Shown here in pieces: positions 1-5,248 of a stretch of 6,386 nt of DNA. Both the position numbers and the translations under genes were made by a program. Below the pieces are notes generated by a model that did not search any database, was not told the DNA's origin, and was given only the letters and a program-made list of their open reading frames with translations. Source of the stretch: Deltaproteobacteria bacterium. Lineage in GTDB: Bacteria; Desulfobacterota; Desulfobacteria; Desulfobacterales; ETH-SRB1. Location: positions 1-6,386 of the forward strand of contig JAJSZO010000153.1 in the NCBI GenBank assembly GCA_030262795.1, written 5' to 3'. How positions within the stretch are numbered: position 1 is the first letter of the stretch; every line of letters begins with the position of its first letter.

Positions 1-2
1 AT

Positions 3-7
3 ACCTT
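3..7 (-). promoter_or_regulatory. Probable ribosome binding site of the next gene (expected rplE)
   Basis: After the rplX TGA stop the minus strand runs 21 bases to the window edge and contains AAGGT. In the canonical order rplE (L5) follows rplX, so this is probably its binding site. No coding sequence of rplE is visible, and the gene identity is inferred from gene order only. Confidence 0.35.
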
Positions 8-21
8 ATTAAAAACTGTTT

Positions 22-357
22 TCAGTTCTCTATAATTTCACTGCATTTTCCGCAGATACGAGTTTTATTGCCATCCTCAAGGATCTGTATTTTGATTCGC
101 ACGGGCGACATACACTTGTTACACATCAACATAACATTCGATGAGCAGATAGACGTTTCCTTTGCAATAATTCCACCCTGCCTGTTTTTGGCATTAGGCT
201 TAACATGATGTTTTACCATATTAATATTTTCCACAAGTACCCTGTTATTATTTTTCTTTCGGATTACTTTAAGAACATTGCTTATCTTACCTTTGTCTTT
301 ACCGGCAATAATTTTGACTTTGTCATTTTTCCTTATAAGACATTTATCTGTTATCAT
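22..357 (-). CDS. rplX: 50S ribosomal protein L24
   Basis: A 111-residue L24, an assembly-initiator protein of the large subunit. The KOW-type N-terminal region reads LIRKNDKVKIIAGKDKGK, followed by VENINMVKHHVKPNAKNRQGGII (about 42 to 64). The C-terminal tail contains paired CxxC motifs (C79/C82 and C102/C105), a possible zinc ribbon seen in many bacterial L24 proteins. The ATG at 357 is preferred because GGGGAG lies nine bases upstream and the resulting N-terminus fits the family. An in-frame TTG at 378, with an AGGA overlapping the rplN stop, would add MPGEKWL and cannot be fully excluded. The gene ends 21 bp from the window edge. Confidence 0.95.
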   Translation of the reverse strand: MITDKCLIRKNDKVKIIAGKDKGKISNVLKVIRKKNNNRVLVENINMVKHHVKPNAKNRQGGIIAKETSICSSNVMLMCNKCMSPVRIKIQILEDGNKTRICGKCSEIIEN

Positions 358-366
358 AAGCCACTT

Positions 367-372
367 CTCCCC
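367..372 (-). promoter_or_regulatory. Ribosome binding site of rplX
   Basis: The minus strand reads GGGGAG nine bases before the ATG at 357. It favours this ATG over the in-frame TTG at 378, which has a shorter AGGA motif. Confidence 0.6.
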
Positions 373-386
373 AGGCAATATTAATC

Positions 387-755
387 CTATAAAACTTCAG
401 GTGCTAACGAAATGATTTTCATAAACCTTTTGGATCGAAGCTCCCTTGCCACAGGACCGAATATACGAGTGCCTATGGGTTCTTTATTTGCATTAATTAA
501 AACAGCTGAATTATCATCAAATCTTATATATGATCCATCAGGCCTTCTGATTTCTTTTTTTGTACGAACCACAACAGCCTTCAAGACTTCTCCTTTTTTA
601 ACCTTGGCATTAGGTATAGCTTCCTTGACAGATACAACAATGATGTCACCAATACTTGCATATCTTCTCCTGGATCCTCCAAGAACTTTTATACAGTACA
701 ATACTTTAGCGCCCGAGTTATCTGCCACCGTCAATCTCGTTTCTGCCTGAATCAT
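387..755 (-). CDS. rplN: 50S ribosomal protein L14
   Basis: A 122-residue protein, exactly the standard L14 length. L14 lies at the subunit interface and contacts L19 and 16S helix 14. The N-terminal MIQAETRLTVADNSGAK, the GGSRRRYASIGD segment, DGSYIRFDDNSAVLIN and GTRIFGPVARELR (about 96 to 108) are family signatures. The ATG start lies 22 bp after rpsQ with AAGGAAA and AAAGG purine runs upstream. The TAG stop sits about 30 bp before the preferred rplX start. No anomaly is seen. Confidence 0.98.
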   Translation of the reverse strand: MIQAETRLTVADNSGAKVLYCIKVLGGSRRRYASIGDIIVVSVKEAIPNAKVKKGEVLKAVVVRTKKEIRRPDGSYIRFDDNSAVLINANKEPIGTRIFGPVARELRSKRFMKIISLAPEVL

Positions 756-777
756 CGCCTTTAATTTCCTTATATCA

Positions 778-1035
778 TCAAATAGCTTTTTGAACTATCT
801 TGCTTACGCGCCATTTTTTCAACTTGCTGATAGGTCGGGATTCGGTTATTAACACCTTATCTCCTATCTGGCATGCATTATTTTCGTCGTGAGATGAAAA
901 CGTAGAACGTCTTCTAACATACTTATGATAAAAATTATGTTTAACCGTTCTTTCAACCATGACTACCACAGTTTTATCCATCTTGTTACTAACTACCGTT
1001 CCCAGCAGTTGCTTTCTCATCCCTTGCTTTTTCAT
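778..1035 (-). CDS. rpsQ: 30S ribosomal protein S17
   Basis: An 85-residue protein with the OB-fold features of S17, a primary 16S rRNA binder. Its motifs are LGTVVSNKMDKTVVVMVER at the N-terminus, HNFYHKYVRRRSTFSSHDENN in the middle and DKVLITESRPISKLKKWRV (about 59 to 77). The ATG at 1035 gives an MKKQGMRKQ start comparable to the MKERGxRK form of many proteobacteria; the Met at residue 6 is a possible alternative. There is no clear Shine-Dalgarno sequence before either. Because of the 211-bp gap it cannot be tightly coupled to rpmC. A promoter-like sequence lies just upstream, so it may have its own transcript. Confidence 0.97.
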   Translation of the reverse strand: MKKQGMRKQLLGTVVSNKMDKTVVVMVERTVKHNFYHKYVRRRSTFSSHDENNACQIGDKVLITESRPISKLKKWRVSKIVQKAI

Positions 1036-1068
1036 AGCAGTATCTATTTTTCTTTATCTGTTTTGTTT

Positions 1069-1097
1069 ATTATATCGTAACTACTCAGGTGTTTAAA
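1069..1097 (-). promoter_or_regulatory. Candidate sigma70-type promoter for rpsQ-rplN-rplX
   Basis: On the minus strand TTTAAA (1097-1092, four of six matches to TTGACA) is followed after exactly 17 bases by a perfect TATAAT (1074-1069). Transcription would begin near 1062, about 27 nt before the rpsQ ATG. It sits at the edge of the inverted-repeat element and overlaps its ACTCAGG arm (1083-1089). AT-rich DNA yields chance matches, so this stays a candidate. Confidence 0.45.
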
Positions 1098-1231
1098 CTG
1101 AAGGCTATAGGCTGAAAGAAACAGATAATTCCTGAGTGTTATTCTCTACGTTTAGGACAAAATTTCCGGCCGCTTTAAGAAAATATTGGCTTCTGGGAGT
1201 CTTTTCCCTAAAAGTCTTCAGCCTTCAGCCT
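1083..1231. repeat. Inverted-repeat element between rpmC and rpsQ with heptad arms
   Basis: The left arm at 1098-1118 is three 7-bp units (CTGAAGG, CTATAGG, CTGAAAG). The right arm at 1216-1231 is CTTCAGC, CTTCAGC and CT. Positions 1102-1116 pair with 1217-1231 at 13 of 15 positions. A second perfect 7-bp inverted pair (ACTCAGG at 1083-1089, CCTGAGT at 1131-1137) crosses the first, and a 6-bp pair (TTTAGG at 1151-1156, CCTAAA at 1207-1212) lies inside it. The interior holds a CGGCCG palindrome at 1167-1172 in otherwise AT-rich DNA. The rest of the 211-bp gap shows no gene. It looks like an inserted non-coding element related in design, though not in unit sequence, to that between rplB and rpsS. 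Confidence 0.7.
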
Positions 1232-1246
1232 AACCAACCTAAATAG

Positions 1247-1432
1247 TTACATATTTTCTCTTATAATAGTCTTTATTCTTGCTATATCACGCCTGATCTG
1301 CTTCATCTTTTGTGGATTTTCGAGCTGACCGGTTTCATGCTGAAAATTCAAATTAAACAGCTCCTCTTTACGATCATCCAACATTCTTTGCTTTTCTTCC
1401 AGGCTAAATTCTCGAATCTCACTTACTTTCAT
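1247..1432 (-). CDS. rpmC: 50S ribosomal protein L29
   Basis: A 61-residue, all-helical small protein matching L29, which sits next to L23 at the tunnel exit. The N-terminal MKVSEIREFSLEE helix, the FNLNFQHETGQLENPQKMKQIRRDIARIKTII helix pair and the short length are typical. The start overlaps the rplP stop by one base, and an AGGGG purine run inside the rplP end can serve as its binding site. Downstream, a 211-bp gap with an inverted repeat separates it from rpsQ, whereas these genes are usually adjacent or overlapping in bacteria. Confidence 0.96.
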   Translation of the reverse strand: MKVSEIREFSLEEKQRMLDDRKEELFNLNFQHETGQLENPQKMKQIRRDIARIKTIIRENM

Positions 1433-1845
1433 TATACATTGCCCCTCTCAATAAATCTCGTTCTAACCGAAAGCTTGTGAGAAGCAAGACGGAGTGCCTC
1501 CATTGCTAATTCCTTGTCAACACCCTCCATTTCATAAAGAATTCTTCCCGGTCTAATAATTACACACCATCCTTCCGGTGCACCTTTTCCTTTTCCCATT
1601 CTAACCTCAGCGGGTTTCTTTGTAAAAGGCTTGTCAGGAAATATCCTTATCCACAGCTTACCACCTCTTTTCACATGCCGTGTCATGGCTATACGGGCTG
1701 CCTCAATTTGTTTAGATGTTATTGTACCACATTCCGTTGCCTGCAATCCAAATTCACCGAAATTCAAGTTACATCCTCGGCTGGACAGACCCTTCATTCT
1801 ACCTCTTTGCTGCTTTCTGAATTTTACCTTTTTGGGACTCAGCAT
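1432..1845 (-). CDS. rplP: 50S ribosomal protein L16
   Basis: A 137-residue protein, the usual length of L16, which contacts the A-site tRNA region and 5S rRNA side of the large subunit. Its motifs are the N-terminal PKKVKFRKQQRGRMKG, the central ITSKQIEAARIAMTRHVKRGGKLWIRIFPDKP (about 42 to 73), MGKGKGAPEGW (83 to 93) and a C-terminal ASHKLSVRTRFI. The ATG start follows an AGGAG site overlapping the rpsC stop. The TAA stop shares one base with the rpmC start (TAATG), which implies translational coupling. Confidence 0.97.
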   Translation of the reverse strand: MLSPKKVKFRKQQRGRMKGLSSRGCNLNFGEFGLQATECGTITSKQIEAARIAMTRHVKRGGKLWIRIFPDKPFTKKPAEVRMGKGKGAPEGWCVIIRPGRILYEMEGVDKELAMEALRLASHKLSVRTRFIERGNV

Positions 1846-1859
1846 GTCCTTATTTCTCC

Positions 1860-2504
1860 TTAGACAGTTATAGCATTTTTATCTAAAATCTCGCCTTTAA
1901 AAATAAATACTTTTACACCAACAATCCCATATGTAGTATTTGCCTCAATAAATCCATAATCTATATCTGCCCTTAAAGTATGCAATGGAACCCTGCCTTC
2001 TTTATACCATTCCGTCCGGGCCATTTCAGCTCCACCTAACCGTCCCGAACATATAATTTTTACGCCTTTTGCACCAAACCTCATAGCCGATGAAACACCG
2101 CGTTTCATAGCACGCCTGAATGCAACTCTTCTTACAATCTGAAGAGCAATATTTTCAGCAACAAGCTGTGCATCAATCTCGGGTTTTCTTACCTCCTGAA
2201 TATCTATCAGGACTTCATGAGGAACAATCTTCTCTAAATCTTTCTTAAGATGAGATATCTCAGCTCCTTTTTTTCCAATAACGATACCCGGCCTGGATGT
2301 AAAAATTCGGAGCCTGACGCGCTTGGACGATCTTTCAATTTCAATCCTGGATATGCCTGCATGGTATAATTTCTTTTTTATAAATTTTCTTATATTATAA
2401 TCTTCCAGAATATAATCGGAATAATTTTTTCCGGCATACCATTTCGATTCCCATGTTTTAACAATTCCCAATCTCAATCCTATAGGATTTACTTTCTGGC
2501 CCAA
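1860..2504 (-). CDS. rpsC: 30S ribosomal protein S3 (TTG start)
   Basis: A 214-residue protein matching S3, which helps form the mRNA entry tunnel and its helicase-like activity. It begins with GQKVNPIGLRLG. It has a type II KH domain with the GxxG loop GKKG at about residues 77 to 80 and the C-terminal GRLGGAEMARTEWYKEGRVPLHTLRADIDYG block (about 154 to 184). The codon giving the canonical GQKVNP start is TTG, not ATG. It is supported by a perfect AAGGAGG seven bases upstream, and there is no in-frame ATG nearby. An ATG five bases upstream is out of frame. The stop is followed by rplP, whose start is 14 bp away. Confidence 0.97.
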   Translation of the reverse strand: MGQKVNPIGLRLGIVKTWESKWYAGKNYSDYILEDYNIRKFIKKKLYHAGISRIEIERSSKRVRLRIFTSRPGIVIGKKGAEISHLKKDLEKIVPHEVLIDIQEVRKPEIDAQLVAENIALQIVRRVAFRRAMKRGVSSAMRFGAKGVKIICSGRLGGAEMARTEWYKEGRVPLHTLRADIDYGFIEANTTYGIVGVKVFIFKGEILDKNAITV

Positions 2505-2511
2505 GCCATTA

Positions 2512-2518
2512 CCTCCTT
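2512..2518 (-). promoter_or_regulatory. Strong ribosome binding site of rpsC
   Basis: The minus strand reads AAGGAGG seven bases before the TTG at 2504, a full match to the anti-Shine-Dalgarno consensus. An out-of-frame ATG lies only two bases downstream of the same site, too close for efficient initiation. The spacing therefore favours the TTG and decides the start of rpsC. Confidence 0.8.
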
Positions 2519-2519
2519 T

Positions 2520-2858
2520 TTAAAACGATTCTTCAGCCAAAACGACCGTGATGTGTGAAGACCTTTTTAATATCCTTGTACCTCTACCGCGTGCTCTTGC
2601 TTTGAAACGCTTCAGTGTAGGGCCCTGATCTGCAATTACATTACGAATAATTAGTGAATCTATATCTATGTCAGAATTCTGATCCGCATTTGCCACAGCA
2701 CTACGAACAATTTTCTCCACAATTCCTGCTGCTTTATGGGGCATAAATTTCAGTGTATCAAGACCAACTTCAACTGGCTTGCCTTTGACAGCACCTATAA
2801 TTTTACGAACTTTCTGAGAAGAAATGCGTACATATCTTGCTACAGCTTTGATCTCCAT
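2520..2858 (-). CDS. rplV: 50S ribosomal protein L22
   Basis: A 112-residue protein, normal for L22, which binds 23S rRNA and whose beta-hairpin forms part of the exit tunnel constriction. The N-terminal AVARYVRISSQKVRKI and the C-terminal hairpin with GPTLKRFKARARGRGTRILKRSSHITV (about residues 79 to 105) are clear. The hairpin tip is the usual location of macrolide-resistance changes; nothing abnormal is seen in it. The ATG start lies 34 bp after the rpsS stop, with an AAGGAAA site about ten bases upstream. The stop lies 15 bp before the rpsC TTG start. Confidence 0.97.
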   Translation of the reverse strand: MEIKAVARYVRISSQKVRKIIGAVKGKPVEVGLDTLKFMPHKAAGIVEKIVRSAVANADQNSDIDIDSLIIRNVIADQGPTLKRFKARARGRGTRILKRSSHITVVLAEESF

Positions 2859-2892
2859 TGTTAAATATTTCCTTAATCTTATAACTTTACTT

Positions 2893-3174
2893 TTATTTCT
2901 TTAGTTTTGTTTTTTTGTCCCCGGCATGTCCATAAAAAGTCCGTGTTGGAGAAAATTCACCCAGCTTGTGGCCTACCATGTTTTCTGATACAAAAACCGG
3001 GATAAATTTTCTTCCATTGTGTACTGCCAGCGTAATACCAACCATTTCAGGAATAATTGTCGAACGTCTTGACCATGTTTTAATAACCCTGCTACTACGC
3101 ATCTCCTGAGCATTTAAGACTTTCTTTAATAGTTTTGAATCAATATATGGACCTTTTTTTAACGACCGTGGCAT
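2893..3174 (-). CDS. rpsS: 30S ribosomal protein S19
   Basis: A 93-residue protein, standard length for S19, which binds the 16S rRNA head together with S13 near the A and P sites. The start MPRSLKKGPYID, the middle TWSRRSTIIPEMVG and the end GHKLGEFSPTRTFYGHAGDKK are signature motifs. The ATG start has a good AGGAG site five bases upstream. This gene is separated from rplB by 113 bp, unusual for this junction, because of an inverted-repeat element. A short palindrome overlaps the first bases of its ribosome binding site (described separately). Confidence 0.98.
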   Translation of the reverse strand: MPRSLKKGPYIDSKLLKKVLNAQEMRSSRVIKTWSRRSTIIPEMVGITLAVHNGRKFIPVFVSENMVGHKLGEFSPTRTFYGHAGDKKTKLKK

Positions 3175-3182
3175 AACTTCTC

Positions 3183-3197
3183 CTGTAATTATTACAG
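3183..3197 (-). promoter_or_regulatory. Small palindrome overlapping the rpsS ribosome binding site
   Basis: CTGTAATAATTACAG (minus strand) is a 15-base palindrome that can form a 6-bp stem with a 3-nt loop. Its last two bases (AG) are the first two of the rpsS AGGAG site (3180-3184). Its other end touches the base of the large heptad stem, so the two structures may compete. The stem is AU-rich and probably weak. Confidence 0.35.
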
Positions 3198-3286
3198 TTC
3201 ACAGTTCACGGTTTACAGTTCACCGTTAAAATGCTTCAGTCGTTGCATAGTTCAGTAAAAAAACTGTAAACCGTGAACCGTAAACC
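3194..3286. repeat. Heptad-built inverted repeat between rplB and rpsS
   Basis: The left arm consists of five consecutive 7-bp units at 3194-3228 (ACAGTTC, ACAGTTC, ACGGTTT, ACAGTTC, ACCGTTA). The right arm at about 3261-3286 carries the reverse-complement heptads. Positions 3204-3220 are a perfect 17-bp inverted match to 3262-3278, and the stem extends to 3197-3220/3262-3285 with 22 of 24 positions paired. The loop is about 41 nt. No open reading frame or U-tract is associated. In the mRNA it gives a long stem just before the rpsS ribosome binding site. Confidence 0.85.
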
Positions 3287-3287
3287 T

Positions 3288-4115
3288 TTATTTTTTTGTA
3301 CGCTTTTTAACTATATAACGATCACTTTTTCCCTTTTTGCGAGTTTTATAGCCCTTCGCAAGCATACCCCATGGTGAACAAGGATGCCGTCCTCCTGAAG
3401 ATCTCCCTTCACCACCGCCCATTGGATGGTCAACCGGATTCATCACTACACCACGCACACTTGGCCTTCTGCCAAGCCAACGCTTCCGACCGGCTTTTCC
3501 CAGGGATATATTCTCATGGCTGATATTGCCAAGCCTTCCTATGGTTGCCTTGCAATTAATAAGTGTCATGCGAACTTCGCCGGATGGAAGTTTTATCAGA
3601 GCATACTTAGCTTCTTTTGCCATTAACTGTGCGAATGTGCCGGCACTTCTGACAATTTGACCGCCTTTTCCCAGCCGCAACTCTATATTGTGAATATGTG
3701 TCCCAAGCGGTATATTTTTTAAAGGAAGTGTATTCCCGGGCTTTATATCCGCCTCAGGCCCTGAAACTACAACATCACCAACTGCAAGATCAACAGGCGC
3801 CAATATATATCTCTTTTCGCCATCTCTATAGTGCAGAAGAGCTATTCTGGCACTACGATTAGGGTCATACTCAATTGATGCCACCTTGGCGGGAACCGCT
3901 ATTTTATCCCTCTTGAAGTCAACAATCCTGTATTTCCGTTTATGTCCACCGCCGCGGTGTCGGCACGTAATACGTCCGTTTACATTACGTCCGCCTGTTT
4001 TTTTAATTATTTTCAGTAAGTTCTTCTCAGGTTTTGTGCTTGTAACTTCATCAAACGTTGAATATATTTGAGCACGCCTTCCTGGAGATGTAGGTTTTAC
4101 TTTCTTTACCGCCAT
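3288..4115 (-). CDS. rplB: 50S ribosomal protein L2
   Basis: A 275-residue protein, full length for L2, one of the most conserved large-subunit proteins, needed for subunit association and peptidyl-transferase activity. It shows the N-terminal PTSPGRRAQ motif, the OB-fold region with CRHRGGGHKRKYRIVDFKRD (about 51 to 70), and the C-terminal block with NPVDHPMGGGEGR (about 226 to 238). His230 corresponds by motif to the E. coli histidine implicated in activity. The ending GRHPCSPWGMLAKGYKTRKK resembles that of Desulfobacterota and other proteobacteria. The ATG start has a GAGG site six bases upstream and lies 17 bp after rplW. A heptad-built inverted repeat occupies the gap between its stop and rpsS. 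Confidence 0.98.
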   Translation of the reverse strand: MAVKKVKPTSPGRRAQIYSTFDEVTSTKPEKNLLKIIKKTGGRNVNGRITCRHRGGGHKRKYRIVDFKRDKIAVPAKVASIEYDPNRSARIALLHYRDGEKRYILAPVDLAVGDVVVSGPEADIKPGNTLPLKNIPLGTHIHNIELRLGKGGQIVRSAGTFAQLMAKEAKYALIKLPSGEVRMTLINCKATIGRLGNISHENISLGKAGRKRWLGRRPSVRGVVMNPVDHPMGGGEGRSSGGRHPCSPWGMLAKGYKTRKKGKSDRYIVKKRTKK

Positions 4116-4132
4116 TTAAAGCCTCGCTTGTT

Positions 4133-4420
4133 CTATACACCCTCAAAAAAGTCAATACGTTCACCCTGCATTAACGTCACAATTGCTTTTTTCCAGTCTT
4201 TGCGCTTTCCAATAATGCGACCCCTTTGCTTGGTCTTACCCTTCACCTGCATTGTACGCACACCAGCCACCTTAACATTGAATATATTCTCTACAGCGCT
4301 TTTGACTTCAACCCTGTTAGCCTTGCGAGAGATCTTGAATGAAACCTGATTGGAAGCTTCTTTTTGAATAGTTGTTTTCTCGGTAATCAGAGGACTCTTT
4401 ATAATATCGTAATCAATCAT
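4133..4420 (-). CDS. rplW: 50S ribosomal protein L23
   Basis: A 95-residue protein of normal length for L23, which sits at the tunnel exit and docks trigger factor and the signal recognition particle. The opening YDIIKSPLITEKT is the family's N-terminal motif. A central FKISRKANRVEVKSAVENIFNVKV segment and a basic loop (KTKQRGRIIGKRKDWKKAIVTL, about residues 61 to 82) follow. The start codon overlaps the rplD stop by four bases (ATGA), so it is probably translated by coupling from rplD. It is followed by rplB after 17 bp. Confidence 0.97.
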   Translation of the reverse strand: MIDYDIIKSPLITEKTTIQKEASNQVSFKISRKANRVEVKSAVENIFNVKVAGVRTMQVKGKTKQRGRIIGKRKDWKKAIVTLMQGERIDFFEGV

Positions 4421-5040
4421 CTCAGCAGTCTCCCTTCAATGGCCGTTAGTGCTGACTCAAGAATGACCAGATTTTCATATTTGAGAATGTCATATACATT
4501 CAATCCCTCACTTCTTAAAATTTTTACGTCAGGTATGTTTCTGGATGAAAGTTCCAGATTTTCATTTTTTTTATCAGTTACTATCAATACCTTTTTTATG
4601 CTTAATGTATCTAATACTTTCAAAAATTCCTTTGTCTTAATCCGCTCAAGCTCAATTCTGTCAATAACAAATAGACAATTCCCCTGAAACTTACTGCTCA
4701 ATGCCATTTTAAGCGCCAGGCTTCTTACCTTTTTGGGTACTTTGTAAGAATAAGATCTTGGATCAGGACCGAAAATAACCCCACCCCCTCTGAGCAAAGG
4801 CGCTTTTATATCGCCGCGACGTGCACGACCGGTTCCTTTTTGACGAAACAGTTTCCTTCCACTACCCTTTACATCGCTACGATGCTTGACAGATGCGGTC
4901 CCTGAACGCCGGCAGGCTAACTGCATTTTTGCAACTTCATGCAAAACAACCGATTTTACCTGCACATTGAATATATTGTCAGATAGATCAATCTGTGTAA
5001 CTTTCTTTCCATTAATATTTTGAACATCTACAACAGCCAT
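4417..5040 (-). CDS. rplD: 50S ribosomal protein L4
   Basis: A 207-residue protein from the chosen start, typical for L4, which lines the peptide exit tunnel with its extended loop. That loop is clear at about residues 48 to 96, including GRKLFRQKGTGRARRGD and GVIFGPDPRSY. The C-terminal globular domain ends in AIEGRLLR. An upstream in-frame ATG at 5082 would add 14 residues, but these are encoded within the flank of the intergenic palindrome and look unlike L4. The ATG at 5040 gives the expected MAVVDVQNINGKKV and has a GAGGAG site just upstream. The TGA stop overlaps the rplW start as ATGA, implying translational coupling. In E. coli L4 represses its own operon; no homologous leader is visible here. 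Confidence 0.97.
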   Translation of the reverse strand: MAVVDVQNINGKKVTQIDLSDNIFNVQVKSVVLHEVAKMQLACRRSGTASVKHRSDVKGSGRKLFRQKGTGRARRGDIKAPLLRGGGVIFGPDPRSYSYKVPKKVRSLALKMALSSKFQGNCLFVIDRIELERIKTKEFLKVLDTLSIKKVLIVTDKKNENLELSSRNIPDVKILRSEGLNVYDILKYENLVILESALTAIEGRLLR

Positions 5041-5043
5041 AAT

Positions 5044-5049
5044 CTCCTC
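5044..5049 (-). promoter_or_regulatory. Ribosome binding site of rplD
   Basis: GAGGAG on the minus strand lies just upstream of the ATG at 5040 (three bases from the last G). It decides the start of rplD against the in-frame ATG at 5082, which lies inside the flank of the palindromic element. Confidence 0.65.
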
Positions 5050-5069
5050 ATTCAGAATACAAACACATA

Positions 5070-5235
5070 AAATTTTCGGCATCTTTCATTACAGACAAAA
5101 AGTAGTTTACACTTTTCATTGTCATTTCGAGGAGTGAAACGACGAGAAATCTTATAAGCCAAACGATTAAAGATTTCTCGCTTTGCTCGAAATGACAAAA
5201 AAGTGTAAACTGATAAATGAAGAATGCCAAAATTT
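5070..5235. repeat. Nested palindromic element between rplC and rplD
   Basis: Almost the whole 208-bp gap folds on itself. Arms 5104-5116 and 5199-5211 are a perfect 13-bp inverted repeat (AGTTTACACTTTT). Inside it, 5121-5131 pairs perfectly with 5186-5196 (GTCATTTCGAG), and 5143-5153 pairs with 5170-5180 (CGAGAAATCTT), leaving a 16-nt apical loop. Outside, 5070-5090 and 5216-5235 are imperfect inverted copies (AAATTTT then GGCAT..TTCATT, with small indels). The core GTCATTTCGAG...CGAGAAATCT resembles a palindromic intergenic repeat seen in many unrelated bacterial genomes; this is recollection and was not searched. It has no transposase gene and looks like a REP- or MITE-like insertion. It will form a strong hairpin in the polycistronic mRNA. 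No U-tract follows, so it is unlikely to be a simple terminator. Confidence 0.85.
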
Positions 5236-5248
5236 CGAATATATTTTC

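Noticed and set aside
22..378. TTG start at 378 for L24
   Set aside because: It has an AGGA motif six bases upstream, but the added MPGEKWL is not typical of L24, and the ATG at 357 has a stronger GGGGAG site. It is kept only as an alternative.
412..750. Plus-strand open frame opposite rplN, and similar plus-strand frames opposite rplP, rplB, rplW, rplD and rplC
   Set aside because: They are antisense shadows of strongly conserved ribosomal genes with no recognisable protein features.
3194..3286. Intrinsic terminator after rplB
   Set aside because: The stem is long with a large loop, and no U-tract follows it in the transcription direction. Essential genes downstream also argue against full termination.
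3194..3286. CRISPR-like array suggested by tandem units
   Set aside because: The units are 7 bp and contiguous, with no spacers of 30 bp or more.
5041..5082. A 14-residue N-terminal extension of L4 from an upstream ATG
   Set aside because: The added residues lie in the flank of the repeat and do not resemble L4. The ATG at 5040 has its own GAGGAG site and gives the expected N-terminus.
5048..5230. A 60-codon open frame on the minus strand in the rplC-rplD gap
   Set aside because: It is a translation of the palindromic element (the core gives CHFEQSEKS-like residues in one arm), has no family resemblance and no good ribosome binding site, and overlaps the rplD start region.
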